From assembly GCA_037951105.1 (NCBI GenBank), contig JBAMJV010009429.1, positions 1 through 64,000 on the forward strand: DNA of 64,000 bases. The letters run 5' to 3'. This DNA is from Echinarachnius parma. Lineage: Eukaryota; Echinodermata; Echinoidea; Clypeasteroida; Echinarachniidae. Both the position numbers and the translations under genes were made by a program. The notes under the pieces were generated by a model that had not been told where the DNA came from, searched no databases, and saw nothing but the letters and a program-made list of their open reading frames with translations. This document shows positions 1 through 46,435 of the stretch, piece after piece; position 1 is the stretch's first letter; each line of letters begins with the position of its first letter.

Positions 1-32389
<32,389 letters not shown>

Positions 32390-32500
32390 TTTTAGCTTGG
32401 GAATTCCTAGGCAACCGATATCCGACGCGACCTCTCTCCGACCGCTCGCAAATGTGTGTAGGCTACAACAACGTGACGGCGATCTCGTCGTCGATCGTAT
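32390..32500 (-). promoter_or_regulatory. Short 5' flank of kinesin gene before a transposon
   Basis: Only about 110 bp separate the start codon from the TIR at 32505. The stretch is richer in CG than its surroundings (CGATATCCGACGCGACC, GACGGCGATCTCGTCGTCG). No TATA box seen. It presumably contains the 5' UTR, and the promoter may lie in or beyond the element. Confidence 0.4.
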
Positions 32501-32504
32501 GTAT

Positions 32505-35500
32505 ATGGGTCAGAATTTTGAAAAGTGCACTTTTCGGCCCAAACAGGGTAAAATTAAATTTATTTTTTTTATTTAAAGACATCTATCTAATGTGAAAGCA
32601 TGCAATCCTAGCTTTCAGGCGTACCCCATTATACTGGGAAACTCCATGTGGTTCCGTTTTTATTCACTGTTGAAGTAACCCATCTCCAAAAGGCGAACGT
32701 CCGTGAGGGATTATGTAGATATAGATTTAGTACCCATATATCTCATTTATTTTCTGTCATATACAGCTTATATTCGGACAATTTACTTCTAAGACTTGCT
32801 TCTCTCTGTATGCCAAACGTGGATTGTGTTTTATTTGCCAAATAGAAAATACAAACGTCCAAACTTTGACTGAACTGTTATATTTCTTTTTAAATAATGT
32901 ATTATTCGGAACCTTTGCTTTTCTTTAGCCGCATTTTTTAGGAACGCACCTATATACGCTCGTATTCCCGTATCACATATTTTAATGTGCATGTTAATAG
33001 GATCAATTGCTGTCTAGATCATATATTACATAATTACATGACCAAAGAGAGTATAGTTTTCATCACGGACGTTCCCATATCGCTCACGGACGTTCGCCAG
33101 AAACAAGAATGTTGGCAGAATGATCTGATCTCATCAAAAAGAGTTTCTATTCTTCGTAAATGGCTTTAAAACAGGGTCATTATAGAAACAAACTTGAACA
33201 TTGCAATAAACCTTTAAAAATGGTTTGGTTTTTACATGGACCTGGTTGTTATAACGAGTCCTAGTTATTGGTTTTAATTGATTTAATGCTTATAGAACAA
33301 TATGATGATAATACTTTATCTATTCCTATTATATTTAAGCTAGAGACCATGTATACATCCTAGTCAGATATAAAAGTAGCATTTCCAAGTCGCCTGGTCC
33401 CTCTTTCTTACTATATTGTTTTTAATTACAATTTCACGGACGTTCGCATAAATTTCACGGACGTTCTCTGCCTGAACAGTCTTACAGAAATTGATGACAA
33501 CATTTATTTGAATCTCCTCCAGACCAATATAAAACATATAAATTTATCAGTTGATATGATTTTAGCTATCTGAATTAATTATAATGACATGTCTGCTACT
33601 TAACTATCACTCTTAGTGGACCTGTGGAAATCGTAACCCCTAATTTTACACCGGCTTTCCCCGGTTGGGCACTCTATAACAGAAATGCCACTATACTTCT
33701 GTAAATAAATGATTTTACAACATTTCTACAAACATAAATAACATGTATAATCAAAATAAAGGCCATTTTCCAGTTACCAGAATACGGTTTCTCACATGAG
33801 TCTTAATGTCACGGACGTTCGTATTAATTTCACGGACGTTCTCGAATTGCCTATAGTGGTACCCAAGTGTCCCATCTCGAGTCAATTAATTACAGAAATA
33901 AATGTAAGTGCCAACATAACGTAAGTGCAAACATATATGCCTATCACACGTTTCAAACCTTGCCATATATATTTAAGATGTATTTTGACTTTGGGAGACC
34001 CATAATATATAAACTGTTATTTTGGTTTGTGTATGTTGTACATATATTTCGATTCAATTCGTATATGGTTTATTAATTGAAAATACATATATTTATCTAT
34101 TCCAGCTATATGGCTGAATTGCTAATATGCATTTTCACAAAACATAAAACAAACTGAGGGTAACAAAAGCCATGAGCAAAGTAAATAATATACTCGTATA
34201 ACTTATTTCTTAAATAAATACATATAGATTGCATTTTAGATCATACATGTATATGTTTTGTATAAAGAAATATTAGACATAGAAACCATTACGCTAAATA
34301 TATACGCTAAACATATTATATGTGTTTATTATCGCATTTTATTATTATATTTAGAAAGAATATTTTAATTTAATGTAAAACCAATCGCATAATTATTATA
34401 ATAAAAACAATCATTTTAAAGCCTAAGTGTTTAAATCTAATTTGCAGAGATTATAAATTGTTTTATAACATTAATATGTCAAAGTTAAATCTTTCAAATA
34501 ATCACGATGATAGTTAATTCCGATGTTTCCTGACCCACATCTCGTTTCCTAATTGTTAACCTCCAATCGGTTTTAATGTTTCAATTAGAATTAAGAACAA
34601 TGTTGACCTTGAATGGTTTATTATAAATATTGCGCGAGCTGAAATTTAGTTGTATAATATTATAATGACCCTAGCAAAAACAATATTTTTGATATATCAA
34701 GAAAGAACAAAACAGCCAAAATTATATATTATTACGATGAAGTCATCAAAATAATGCATAAATCTTACAATCTCTATTAAATGGAAGAAGTCCAACAAAT
34801 CTAATCGCTTTCTAGATATAATTTCAAACGATACCACATAATTTGGCACTATTAACAGATTGAAGCAGAGATGCTTTGAAAACCCATTCATACGTCATCA
34901 TAATACTAAATGCGTTTGTCTCTAGATCTGCATACTTACGGGCTGGATATTGCAGCTTTGCACATCAGGCATAAATTATGATATAATTATGTATTTATTA
35001 TCGTATTATCATTATTATCATTATTATTATTTTATTTATTTATTTTCTTTTTTGAGGGGGGGGGGGGGGGGGGAAGAGGGGTATGCATGTATTCGTTGCT
35101 TTTTCGTAATACAGTCAATATTGTAAAGCAAGTAGCTATCCTCTCGCAAGTAGCTGACGACCTTTGTGATGTACCTCTTCTTTTCAAACAACTGGCGTCA
35201 TACAGCCATTTAGTTGGACTTAAATCCGACAGGCAGATGAGAAAACAGTCTCAAAGCCTGCAGCAGAGGAGGAGCCGACAGTCTCAAGTTTTGCAGAGGG
35301 TGGGGCAACAGTTTCCACTCAGACCTTCGGTTGAAATGTTGTTATTGCGCCATATACCCCCTTATTACCATTATGTTTTGAACAGCTTTATTTCGCTTGT
35401 AGGCCTGCGACTGTGCACAATCATAATCTTGGGGTTTGCCTTCCTATAGTATAATGTCAACGCTGCACGGGTAGAAGTAAATATAATATCTAGGGGTATT

Positions 35501-36798
35501 ACAAAACAGCTAAGCAAGGTGATCAAATGTAAAACGAACCTCCGTGATGGGGACTAAAAATCAACATATTCATGTGTGGTTGGCAGTGACCTGGGTCGAA
35601 AGGCACACACAAGGGGCACCTGCTGTCAACAAATTGTGCCAGTACTTGAACTTTTACTAAGATTTTTGGGGCCATAAATGACGAACGAACGTCCGTGAGC
35701 ACAACATTTCATAAGTTTGTTACAGTTAAATGACTTGCAGGAAATAAATCCATATGGGATATGAGAGACATAACAATGTACTAACAACATCAAACGGTAT
35801 CAACTTGATGTGAGCGTTTAGCATGGTAACATTATTAGAACAATTTTCATGATCGAACGTCCGTGAACGAACGTCCGAGCGAACGTCCGTATCATAAATA
35901 GTTGTCAAAAGGCTTCGAAAATGCCTGATATAAGTTTTTGGTTAGCTGCTTGCCAAATAAAATTGCTGTACCGGTGTCTACGTGCAGATAAGCAGCCTCA
36001 GATTCGTAACTGGGTCTACTCTTGCCGGACGTTCGTTTTCATCACGGACGTTCACGAAGATCAGTTTCGGCCCAAACCAAACATTGTATTTGATAGATAG
36101 TTTTCAAATAGGCAAACTACTGTGGCCCTACTGTGAGTTCATCAGACTGACCCCAGCAATTGATGACTAGGATGCACTTCGCTGAGCAGTGATGATACAA
36201 GACGACAGAACGTCCGTGACGAAATCCAGTATAATTTCATACAAAAAAATGTTACTCCGCGAGCAGGAGTAGTTAGCCAACAATTTTTGTAGAATGTGTT
36301 CAGTGGGTTCAACCCTTAGTTTTGGCAATAATTTTTGTTTTGACAACTAAGTAGAATTCTGGTTGTATGGATTTTAATGTATGTTCACGGACGTTCACTT
36401 ATTATGACCTTTCCTATTGAAATGTACCATGAGATCATATCAATGCCGCTCTACCGCCAATTCTTATGTGATACATGCTCAAGACATGTAAGATAGAAAA
36501 TATAGACGGTAATGCCTTTAAAGTTGATTAATATTTTTTTTATCAGGTTAAAAAAAATCATAATTTTGTGGAAAATACCCAATTTATGCTATTTTTTCAC
36601 ATTTGAGGTCCTGTGGCATGAAACCAAATGTTTGAAATGATATAAAACTATACATTTTCTGAAAGCCTTAATAATTCTCTTTAATATGAGACCCAAAACA
36701 GGTATATCAGAGTTAATGATGAGACACAGCAAATGATAGAAGCGCTCAATGTCTGGAAATGGCTAAAAGTGCACTTTTCAAAAATCTGACCCATATGC
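32505..36798. mobile_element. 4.3 kb TIR element with 15 CACGGACGTTC motifs
   Basis: Ends ATATGGGTCAGAATTTTGAA then AAGTGCACTTTT, and the inverse at 36765-36797. Copies of CACGGACGTTC or its complement: 32695, 33064, 33085, 33435, 33456, 33810, 33831, about 35687, three at 35853-35892, two at 36022-36050, 36209 and 36384. Three pairs on the left are spaced exactly 21 bp. Centre (33.85-35.6 kb) is very AT-rich with a G-run at 35056. No transposase seen; open frames 35087-35449 and others show no known domain. Confidence 0.75.
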
Positions 36799-37024
36799 AT
36801 TGGCATTTTCGTGGTGATGGGCGCCCTTCCTCTGGTTGGTTGGTTGCTGGGAGCTGTGAGGGGTGTGTTTTGTTTGCCTGCTTTCTGTTTTGCCTGCTCA
36901 TGCGTTGACTTGTTATGCCTTTTATATTTATGAGTAAGCGTGATTTCTTTGGTGCATTATTCAGTAAAAGTATTGTCCCGCGTTGGGAAGCGGAATTGGG
37001 GAAGCGTGACATTGACCAGGGGGC

Positions 37025-38215
37025 GTCACTCCATAGAAGTATGAATAAACAAACCAACCCGTTTATAACTAGAAGCAAAGACGCTTAATGGAAAGACCGA
37101 CCACTGTACAGTTATCCTGTACAAAGTGAATGGGCAGAGCGCGATGTACAAAATTATCACGCACTTTGATACGCAGGCTTTTCATTATGACGTCACAATA
37201 ACAATGTTTACTTCGCCTGACTAAAAATAACTTCAAGAACACGTGATAAAGTTTGATGACCCCAAATTTGCATATCGCGCGTGAAATTTGTTTTGCGCTC
37301 TTGGATGCGCGTACAATAATAAATAATTAAATAAAGACAGTGCGCGGACTGAGCGCGCGTTAACATTAAAATACGCGAGTAGCCATTGCCATTTTTTCTC
37401 TACACGGAAAGATCTTTAAATTTCAAAAAATATATTTCTCACAGCTATAATTCTAAACGCAAAAACGCGATCGACAATAATTTTTAAATATTTTTAACTA
37501 AACAAAGACAAAATTAAATAAGCAAAACAATGTGTCCCCTAGGTGTACCCAACTTGGAGATAAGCTGATGTTCAATCGTCATACTAGCCTGAATTTGCCG
37601 AGTTTAAGTAAGTACGTTTTGATCCTTATTTTTGTTTAAATTAATACTAACAAAGGGAACATTTGTTCAAAAAAAGCTCATCGACAATAATTTTTAAATG
37701 TTTTTTCATTAATTAAAATGAACAAGATTCAGTACTGTACCCAAACCCCTGGGTGTACCCAACTTTCTTTTAAGCTCGATTTGAATCTTCATTCTGTTTG
37801 AAGGGACATCGCTGCGCGACCGCCAGTGAGCTGTCTTGTAATTCTACAGTCTTTGCTAGAAGTAGAAGGCTCACTTAACGCGCGCAAGTCACGTGTCCCA
37901 TAGACTTTGTACATGGGCAATATGGCGGAGTAAACCGATTTTTGAAGCTCCCGTGGACTACTTCATTACGTCATCGCGTAGTGACCTAGAAATACTTGAC
38001 CAATCATCATGCTATGCAGTGCGTAGACTATCGCGCCTATTTTCCTGCGCACTGTCCTAGATTTCATCCATAGAAGTAGTATATAAATAACTAGAAGACA
38101 ATCTACGCACTGCGCGCTAATTTTCCCATAGCCTTAACACACAGCAAACATGGCCGGTTAGGGAAACTTCATGGACTGGCTAACATGGAATGCTGGGTAA
38201 TTCGCTGAGTAACGT
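37025..38215. repeat. Left arm of a large inverted repeat
   Basis: CATAGAAGTATGAATAAACA, CCAACCCGTTTATAACTAGA; then, after an insertion, CTTAACGCGCGCAAGTCACG, TACTTGACCAATCATCATGC and AACTTCATGGACTGGCTAAC. Each block is present in inverted order at 47226-47925. The arms enclose about 9 kb. Confidence 0.85.
37076..37850. mobile_element. AGCAAAGAC-ended insertion, about 775 bp
   Basis: The left arm is interrupted between TATAACTAGAAG and GGCTCACTTAACGCG, which adjoin in the right arm (47870-47890). Insert ends are AGCAAAGAC and GTCTTTGCT, and TAGAAG is repeated at both sides. Internal GTACCCAACTT repeats occur at 37546 and 37756. Confidence 0.7.
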
Positions 38216-40700
38216 GAACAGTTATTAACTGCATATAATTGCAGCAGCGAAATATCAAGCTGCAAACTGCGTCACGTTAGAGGTCATCGCTAATAAATTA
38301 TTATTCATGTATTCATATATTCATAGCATCTACGCGTACATTTAGCCAATCACACATTAATGTTAAAAGTGGGTCGGGTCAAACCACGTTCTTTACGATA
38401 CTGACACACGTGTGTGGGCTAAATGTTGATGTTGATTTTAAAATGTTTCAATGGATTTCGAGTGTATGATGTGTGTAATCAAAGACACTACAAGGGGGTC
38501 TTTGGTGTAATCAAATGCAAACACACATCAGTACACAGTAAAAGCGAATATTTCAGACTCACATTCTGCTGCAATATCTACTCAAATACATTATACAAAC
38601 AAATACAGACTGTATGAACACGAACAAGAACGGGTTAAATGTCTGATACAGACGCTCTTCATGTAAGTTATAGAATGATTTAGTGATTATCTAGTTAAAA
38701 ACTTGTATAAATGAATACTGTCTACCGTGTTCAGTTGAATTTGAGATGTTGACAAATTGACTGACCCTAGGGTGTTCAGGTGATTTTTTTCTTATATAGC
38801 TGAGGCTTAATTTCCTCAAAAAGTTGATAGAGTGTAATTTTAGAAGAATAAAACAGTTAAAATTTTGAAAATCGGCCAAAGCGTTCCGGAGTTACAATTT
38901 TTTAAAGAATTATTTTTAAGGGAAATTTTTCACATTGGTCACGTGACTTTTTCTTTTATTTCTATTGTTTTACAAACGGCACCATTATGGTACTCTTTGT
39001 AAGAGATTTACCATGTATGTTTAAAACATATTAATCAATATCTCTGTGATGCAGGATCCAACAACGATGAAATTTTCTACATATCTCCGCAAGATACAGT
39101 AGATTGTGATTCATATTTACTTGACATTATTAATCAGATTTTAAATATGCAAATTTATGCAAATTTATTCAATTATATGGAAAATGGTGCTATCTCTTGA
39201 ATTTAATGAGTCAGAAATCTAGTTTTCACAAATTTCATGCATATCCTTGCAAGATACAGGAATTTGTAATTCATATTACTTGATCTTAGCGTTAATAATT
39301 AAATATGCAAATTTATGCAAATTTATGCGTAATAAACATAAATGTTCATATCTCATGAATGGAATGGGCCAAATGCACTCAGTTTTTAACAATCAAGTAG
39401 TAATATCATAGATTTAAGTATATTATGTAATTGATTACTAAATAGTTACCCATCTTATGTTTTTCTTTGTTTTATGATTTGTTAATGTATTGTATTGTTT
39501 TTGCGTAACATACACAAAATAATGTTTATAAATCATGTATTATTTTTTCTTTTACTTCTTGGATATCAAACAGGTAATCAAGTTAATATGACTCAAGAAC
39601 AAGTGGTTTGAATGTATTTCTTTTGTTCTATATTGTTTTTTTCTTGATTTAAATTGTTTTTCTTTGTTTTATATTGTTTTTCTTTGTCTGTTATTGTTTG
39701 GTCTCAACTAACATTCATATTTCTAACGGTTTTGTCTTCTTAAATTTAATTATGATTATCAGACTTCAACAACATTCACACAGGAGTATACTTATTTATA
39801 GTGGCAGTGACACATGAACACACACACACACACAAGAAACCCACACAAACAGACATCTTATATAATATAAAACCGTCAAATTTAATGCAACACCTTTTCT
39901 TTATGCATGTTTTCGTCATCTTTTTATGACCTTTTTGTTACATCTATTTTAATGTTTAATAATTACAAGGATTGTGTCAATGTTTTCCTTGATTCATTGG
40001 TTGTTCTTTTGTTCATTTTCTTATTCACTGTTGCATATTTAATTGTTCTTGTTTCACTTCATAATTCTTTACTTATTTAATTGCAAATGTTGCTTTGATT
40101 TGTCCCCCTTCAAAATCTAGTTTTATATTCATCATTCTTAAGAATTATTTTACTGAACTTTTATAACAGATTGTTTATTTGTTGAAAGTGTTTTGACATG
40201 CTTGATTAAATCGCAATACATTTGTTTTGATATTTTGGTTGTTTCCCATCAAATGAAAAGAGGGGAGATGCATCATCTTTCTTCATGACAGATCAATGGG
40301 ATGTCTCCTCGATGCCTTGTCCTTCAAGACTATTATTTCATGTCGATTTGTCCTCTCTCTTACGTGTTGCATCAAAAATAACTGTTTCTGATTAACATTT
40401 CCTCTGCTCTGCCTCATCATCTTCATGTTCGCAGCTCAGTGTCCAACATCTAAAGATTCATAAAATCAGAACAAATTTATTTTTTATAAGAAAAATAACA
40501 AAGGCGATCTAAACTTTGTGAACAAAGTAAAAACTTTTTTGCATACGATTTACTTTTTCTGCATACGATTTATTTAAAAAATAGTATCAAGGACAAGAAA
40601 AATAAATATTCAAGCCCTAAGCATTTCTTTATTATCCAGTAAATGCGTAATATTCCAGTCTAAAGCTACACTTTATTGAACGAAGAAGAAGAAGAAATAG
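38216..40700. other. AT-rich region, no gene seen
   Basis: No open frame with recognisable content. A duplication of about 170 bp is visible (39040-39200 and 39200-39360: GCAAGATACAG, TGTAATTCATATTACTTGA, AAATATGCAAATTTATGCAA). TTTGTTTTATATTGTTTTTC repeats at 39620-39700. Confidence 0.6.
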
Positions 40701-40708
40701 CCGACAAA

Positions 40709-40738
40709 TTCACATTCACATTCACATTCACATTCACC
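40709..40738. repeat. ATTCAC microsatellite
   Basis: Five units of ACATTC at 40709-40737 following a GAAGAA run. Confidence 0.9.
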
Positions 40739-43700
40739 GACACAATAATGAACGTACGGGACTGGGATTTTCGAGACGGGGATCACGTCAAAATCGAAAC
40801 TATTATCGAGTTTTAGCCCCTAAAATCGTATTATTTGCGATGTTCATACATTGGAAAATAGTTTGATTACAATTGTAATACGTACCCTGATGTCTTAGTC
40901 CTACAAAATATTCACAAACTAAAAAAATACCGAGTTTGACTCGATAATATTCTGTCAAAATCATACTGTTTACACAATGTTGGTCCGGAATGTACCATAA
41001 CTTCTTGGACATTAGTTAATAATTATACTTTATTTGGGGGTTGTTTTTTTCATTATTTTACATCGGAGCTTTGAAATATAGTTAAAGATATTATTTCTAT
41101 GATTACCAATCAATTAAATTACGTCAAAGACCCTCGATTTGCGGACAATTTTTAACTATGTTCGCTTCTTCCGCGATAGATAACATTAACACCCCTACGT
41201 GAGAAATGTAGTTGCCCATAGGTCCGATGTCAAACCGAGCGGTCCTTTCAAAGCCAGCTCACGGCGGAGAACAAATTCGATCGATTTTTTAAAGAATCTG
41301 GCCTTACTAATTGTATTTTCCGGGCTTCAAATTTGATAAAATATCGACAACCAATACATTTTCGGAATAAGCAGACTTTATATTTTCATACTTACTAACC
41401 TAAGTTGGGTGCAGATTACGGGAAAATGATGTAATCGTAGCTTTTAAAACTTCATGGCATTTTTTTGTCAGTTCTCTTTGAGCTACAAAAACTTAGGTTA
41501 CATCGGCATGAAGGGCACTGTGTCGGCTTCAATCGGGTATATTCGGATAATTTTTTTCAAGAAAGATCTAGCCCGGAAAAGAGGAGAGAGGAGGAGAAGT
41601 TTTAGCGATGTTTTCCGAAAAGTACGATATTGCGGTGCCGTCGCATTGTTCCGTGATTTGAGTGCGAAGTTGTGTGTGGCTACGGAGTTTACGTAGTAAT
41701 CGAAAGACACACACAGGTTACTACACACTCGCGCAAAGCGAACTCACTACGTCATCACTCTGAACACCCTACTGACCCCTTTTCACGTAAATTAACTTAG
41801 ACACAAAATAAACAAACATACACATACACACACACACATTATGAAGAGCTTAATTCCAAAAGGCGCTAAATCCACTTTCCCTAAATATCAGGAAGCTATT
41901 AAAGTAGAAATCAACCATTTTAGGACAAATTACACGATACAAATTCAAAATATGGAACGTTCCCTTTTCCTATTCAAATAATTGAGCAAAGAAATGTTTT
42001 AAAAAGTTTAAAAAGTGGATTGAGCGCCTTTTATAATTAAGCTTTTCATATACACACATTATACAGACACATCCGATTCTGCCACATAATCATGCAATCA
42101 TAGATAGCCAAAATAATTATTGCAATCTCATGAATTGTTTTCAAATGATTAATCTACATACACTAGGAAATGTGGAAAGATGCAAATTCATACCATTCAA
42201 ATAACATTTATTAAATTAACATAATGTTCAACAGCATAGTTTTAAATAATGTCGACATTAAACTTCCATCAGAATGATAAAAAGACAAAACGACTTTCTG
42301 TTAAAACAAAACATTATCTCTAAAGGTATTTTCTGTGCAAATCAAGATTTTAATTTCTAAATCAGTTGTCTCTTTTTATTTTATAAGATATGGCTGAGAA
42401 AAATAAAAGTACTTTCCTACATACGAATTGTGTATTAGGATTGTATAACAGCTATACATATACAGGAAATATATTGGCTTTTGTAAATAACTTGGTTTGA
42501 GTAATATTTTGTACATACAATAAATATGAACTAAATGTTACTAAAACAACATTTTTAGCTGTCTTTTTTAAATAGAAAAGTTATGTACTTCCAGTATGCT
42601 AGTTGTCTGAAATTCATTAATTCTCAACATTAAACAAAACTAAATTGATCTTCATCAATTTATCAAGAATCAATGTGAATCCAATTTGATAAACTTGATA
42701 TATAAGTATAAGCATTTTATAATAATTTGGAAATGTAATCATTTTTTGCTCACTGAAAGTAAAAACAAAACTTGAATTATGGATATCTTACATCCCTATA
42801 AAAAATAAATAAATGCCACTAAAACCTACCATACGATAAGAACAACAACTACAACAACTACTACTACTACTACCTACTACAAATACTACACATACTACTA
42901 CTTGAATATAACAAGAATATATTTAGGAGGGAAAATGAGAAAGGCAATATAGGAGAAAAACTGGGAGAGAAACAAAAAGAAGATAGAAGGGCAAAGAAAA
43001 ATACAATTTAGGAGAGGGGGATACGCATTGAACATGAGAGGTATAGAATAGTAGTATAATAATTTAAGTCATGTTGTGGCAAGATTGTGCACAAAATAAT
43101 GCAAACTGATGTACAGGGTACAAATATACAACTTATAAATTGCATCAACAAAACATATTGCAACTCCTATCAATTAATTTCAACTAGTCATTTCCCAACA
43201 AACATTTTTCACCATTTGATTGACCAATCAAATGAATCAGCAACATTCACTATTTGAAGTAATTGTCTTATTTGAACACAATATAGTTAATTACCCAGAA
43301 TATCAATTTAAACAAAACGAATTGTGCTCAATTTAAATTTGATTTAACTGCGATGTCACTCAATTAGTATGAATATTGAATACAATGATATGTGTTTAAT
43401 ATGTGTTGATCATTATTGCACAACATGAACTCCAGAGACTAGATTTGTATAATATAATCATCACAAAATAATAATACAATATTTTAGTAAGAGTTCAATT
43501 CAATTAATACATTACAGTGGAAGCATGCACCTGACCGAGAAAGGCAGTATGAGCAGGATCAAGACCAGGCTGCCACCAGGTTTTTATGAAGTTTACTATA
43601 GTTCAATCGCCCAACACAGCAATAAACCTGTACTGACACAATGAGAACATAAATGCGGCCTGCATACGGTGCACGTCACAAGGAGGTTTCACTATTCAGT

Positions 43701-44130
43701 ATTCATATACATTTTATTCCAGAATCTAATTTAAAAGGGTGCAAATAAGTACAACTTATCTAATAATGTCTTCTATTCAACACACAAATTTGCAGCTACA
43801 AGCTGACAGGGATTTATCTTTCAATATCAATCCTTTTACTTTATTGTAGTTGGTGATGTAGCTGAAATTCTGAACTACCGGTATACAAAACCATTAATTG
43901 AGTGTGCTGGCAGTCCTGGGGTATTTGTCTGTGAATTGTTTTCAGAATCATCTTGTAGGATACTAAGCAAGATTTATTCTAGTGCTGTCATAGCTTTAAT
44001 CTTTGTTTATAAATACCCAGTAGGACAGTAATATAAGTAATTGTTTTGTCAATGGATCATTACTACATAATTGTACATCGATGGATCATTGCATCTGAGA
44101 AATACTCATCAGTGTGTGAATTTCGAATCA
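40739..44130. other. AT-rich region, no gene seen
   Basis: Small open frames at 40803-41012 and 41454-41728 have no known domain. A CTACTACTAC run at 42845-42900 and a CA run at 41822-41840. An inverted pair, AAGAGCTTAATTCCAAAAGG-CGCTAAATCCAC (41842) and GTGGATTGAGCGCCTTTTAT-AATTAAGCTTTTC (42014), marks a MITE of about 210 bp. Confidence 0.6.
41842..42050. mobile_element. Hairpin MITE, about 209 bp
   Basis: AAGAGCTTAATTCCAAAAGG with CGCTAAATCCACTTT at left; AAAGTGGATTGAGCGCCTTT with TATAATTAAGCTTTT at right. AT-rich centre. Confidence 0.75.
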
Positions 44131-44139
44131 GTTGTCACT

Positions 44140-46435
44140 GTCCATCATGTCCTCTGGTAATAGCGTAAAGAGCTACAATGTTCACATGAATCACACTTAG
44201 TAGATTCCTTACTAATTAGGATAAATTGTGTGACTGACTGACTTATTTAAGTTTATCGATCCTGTCTACTGCCTAGGTCCTTCTTCAAACTGTACTCCAC
44301 CATGGCTATGCACCCACTGCAACACTTTAAAAATCAGTTCTCTATCTGGAGACTTTATACTTATTTATTCCTGAACTGCTCAATATTACTTCGCATGAAA
44401 AAAAGAGCGTGGGTAGTCCTGGTAGTGTATGAAGTAGTAGAGTTATCTCCATTGTAGATTTGTATTGCTGATGATGAATACTGTCGAACACCAGTGCAGA
44501 CCACAGCTTCAGGGGCGCACTGTTAAAAAAAGAAGAAACAATGAATCAACACAAAGTGTACAATTAAATAAGACAGATCTAGAAATGAATGTGACTGCTA
44601 ATTGAGGCACACAACATATGCTGCTCAGCTCAGGTTCATACTTTTGTATGTCATGAAAGTCAAATCCATTTCATAGAAATAAATCACATTTATTTACATA
44701 CAGAACATCCATGAACAAGAATTACTAAATTTTTAACTCTCACTCTCAGGTAAATTTGGATAGGTCTACATCATTTTATAATTGGCAACATAAATTCAAG
44801 ACATGGCTAGTTTAAAAAATAGAACAATTAAATTCAAAGTATTCCCTTTATTCCTTTTAATCATGCATTCATTTTTTGACAGTATCGCTTTTATTTTGAC
44901 TTAGTCTTAGTTAGCTCAGTCCAAGTTGTTGATTTTGTAGTAGGCGCTGCTAGTGCTAGGCCAAGGCTAGGCCTAGGCCTAGACTAGGCTAGGCCAAGTC
45001 TTGTTGCTTATGTTGTGATAACTGTTTTTTTACTGTAAACTGAGCTACAATGTTTAAATGAATCACACTTTGGTTTAGTACTACTAGATTCCTTACTAAT
45101 TAGGATAAATTGTGTGACTGAATTATTTAAGTTTATCGAATCTGTCTACTAGTACCAAGCCTAGGTCCTTCTTCAAACAATAGGTCATGGCTGTGCACCC
45201 ACTGCAACATCTAGTTAAAAATCTGTTCTCTTATCCGGAGACTTACCTATTTATTATTCTTGAACTGCTCAATAGTTTTTTCGCAAGAAAAGATGAACGT
45301 GGGTAGTCCTGGTAGAAGTAGTAGAGTTATCCCCGTTGTTGATTTGTAAGCACTGATGTAGAACTGTCGAACACCACAGCTTCAGGGGCACACTGTTAAA
45401 ATAAGAAGAAACAATGAATCAACACAAAGTGTACAATTAAATAAAACAGATCCAGTTTAAAAGGAAATGACTGTGAAAATGTTTTCATAGTGAAATTAAA
45501 TTTTACTATTTTTAGCAAAGACCCAAGAATTGAAGACTGGGTCATGAAAAGTCAAATCCATTTCATAGAAATAAATCACATTAAAGGGGTAGTACAGTTT
45601 TGGTAAGGCTTAATTTTAGTAACCAAACCTGGACAGTAACATTATAAACTAATAGTTAACTCCACCATGCTCGAAAGGTATACAAAATTACAAACGACTA
45701 AGTAAAAAGCCCATTATCATTAAAAAAAAGAGCCATTAAAACACAAGAAGGCGCTCTCTAAAAAGGCATTGGTTTTAACCATTTTTTCATACAAAATTAT
45801 GCATGTGATGTTTTATTGAAATCATGATTAAATAGAGAGATCATCACTCCATCAGCAACTAATTAAAAAACGCTTTTGAACATTTCTGAAAAAGTGTATG
45901 CATTTTTTAATTTTTTTTAAAAATTCATCTAATTATTTGGGCCCCAAATAATTATAAGATCAGATATATTTATTGATATTTCAGCCGTTTCTGGCCCGAT
46001 TTTGACCAAATAAAGTTTATTCTGCCATTAAAATTGCATGTTCTCTCAAATTCGACACTCAGTTTTTCATTACCTCACAAAAAATTGTGATGTGCAGCGC
46101 CCTCTCTACCAAAACTAAACTACCCCTTTAAACAAAAATATACCAGTACCGTCTAGTACCAGTGCCATATTCAGAACATTCATGAACAAGAATTAACAAA
46201 TGTTTAACTCACTCTCAAGGTAGATTTTGATGCATAATTTTAGTATAGCTTTTAGTTTTACTTAGTCTAGACTTAGTTAACCCAGTCCAAGTTGTTTATT
46301 TTAGTAGTTAACTTAATAAGCGCTGTTAAGTGTTAGTGCTAGTGCTACTGCTAGGCCAGGGCTAGTCCTAGGCCTAGCCTAGGCTAAGCTAGGCCAAGGC
46401 TCGCTGCTTATATTGTGATCATCTACGAGCTAGGC
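44140..46435. repeat. Tandem duplication of about 0.9 kb with MITE in second copy
   Basis: The first copy (44140-45028) and second (45035-46410) share GAGCTACAATGTT, TAAATTGTGTGACTGA, CCTAGGTCCTTCTTCAAAC, GTGGGTAGTCCTGGTAG, CACAGCTTCAGGGGC and AGTCCAAGTTGTT. The TTAA-target MITE 45585-46127 sits only in the second copy. Both copies end with CTAGGC-rich palindromic runs (44958-44998, 46350-46395). A possible minus-strand terminal exon is discussed in the findings. Confidence 0.8.
45585..46127. mobile_element. TTAA-target element, 543 bp
   Basis: TTAA-AGGGGTAGTACAGTTTTGG at left and CCAAAACTAAACTACCCCT-TTAA at right. Closest to 14512-15076, including the GGGCCCCA core of the interior. Confidence 0.85.

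Noticed and set aside
36746-37078. 110-codon minus frame as a gene
   Set aside because: It overlaps the right TIR of the 4.3 kb element and the start of the inverted arm, and has no recognisable domain.
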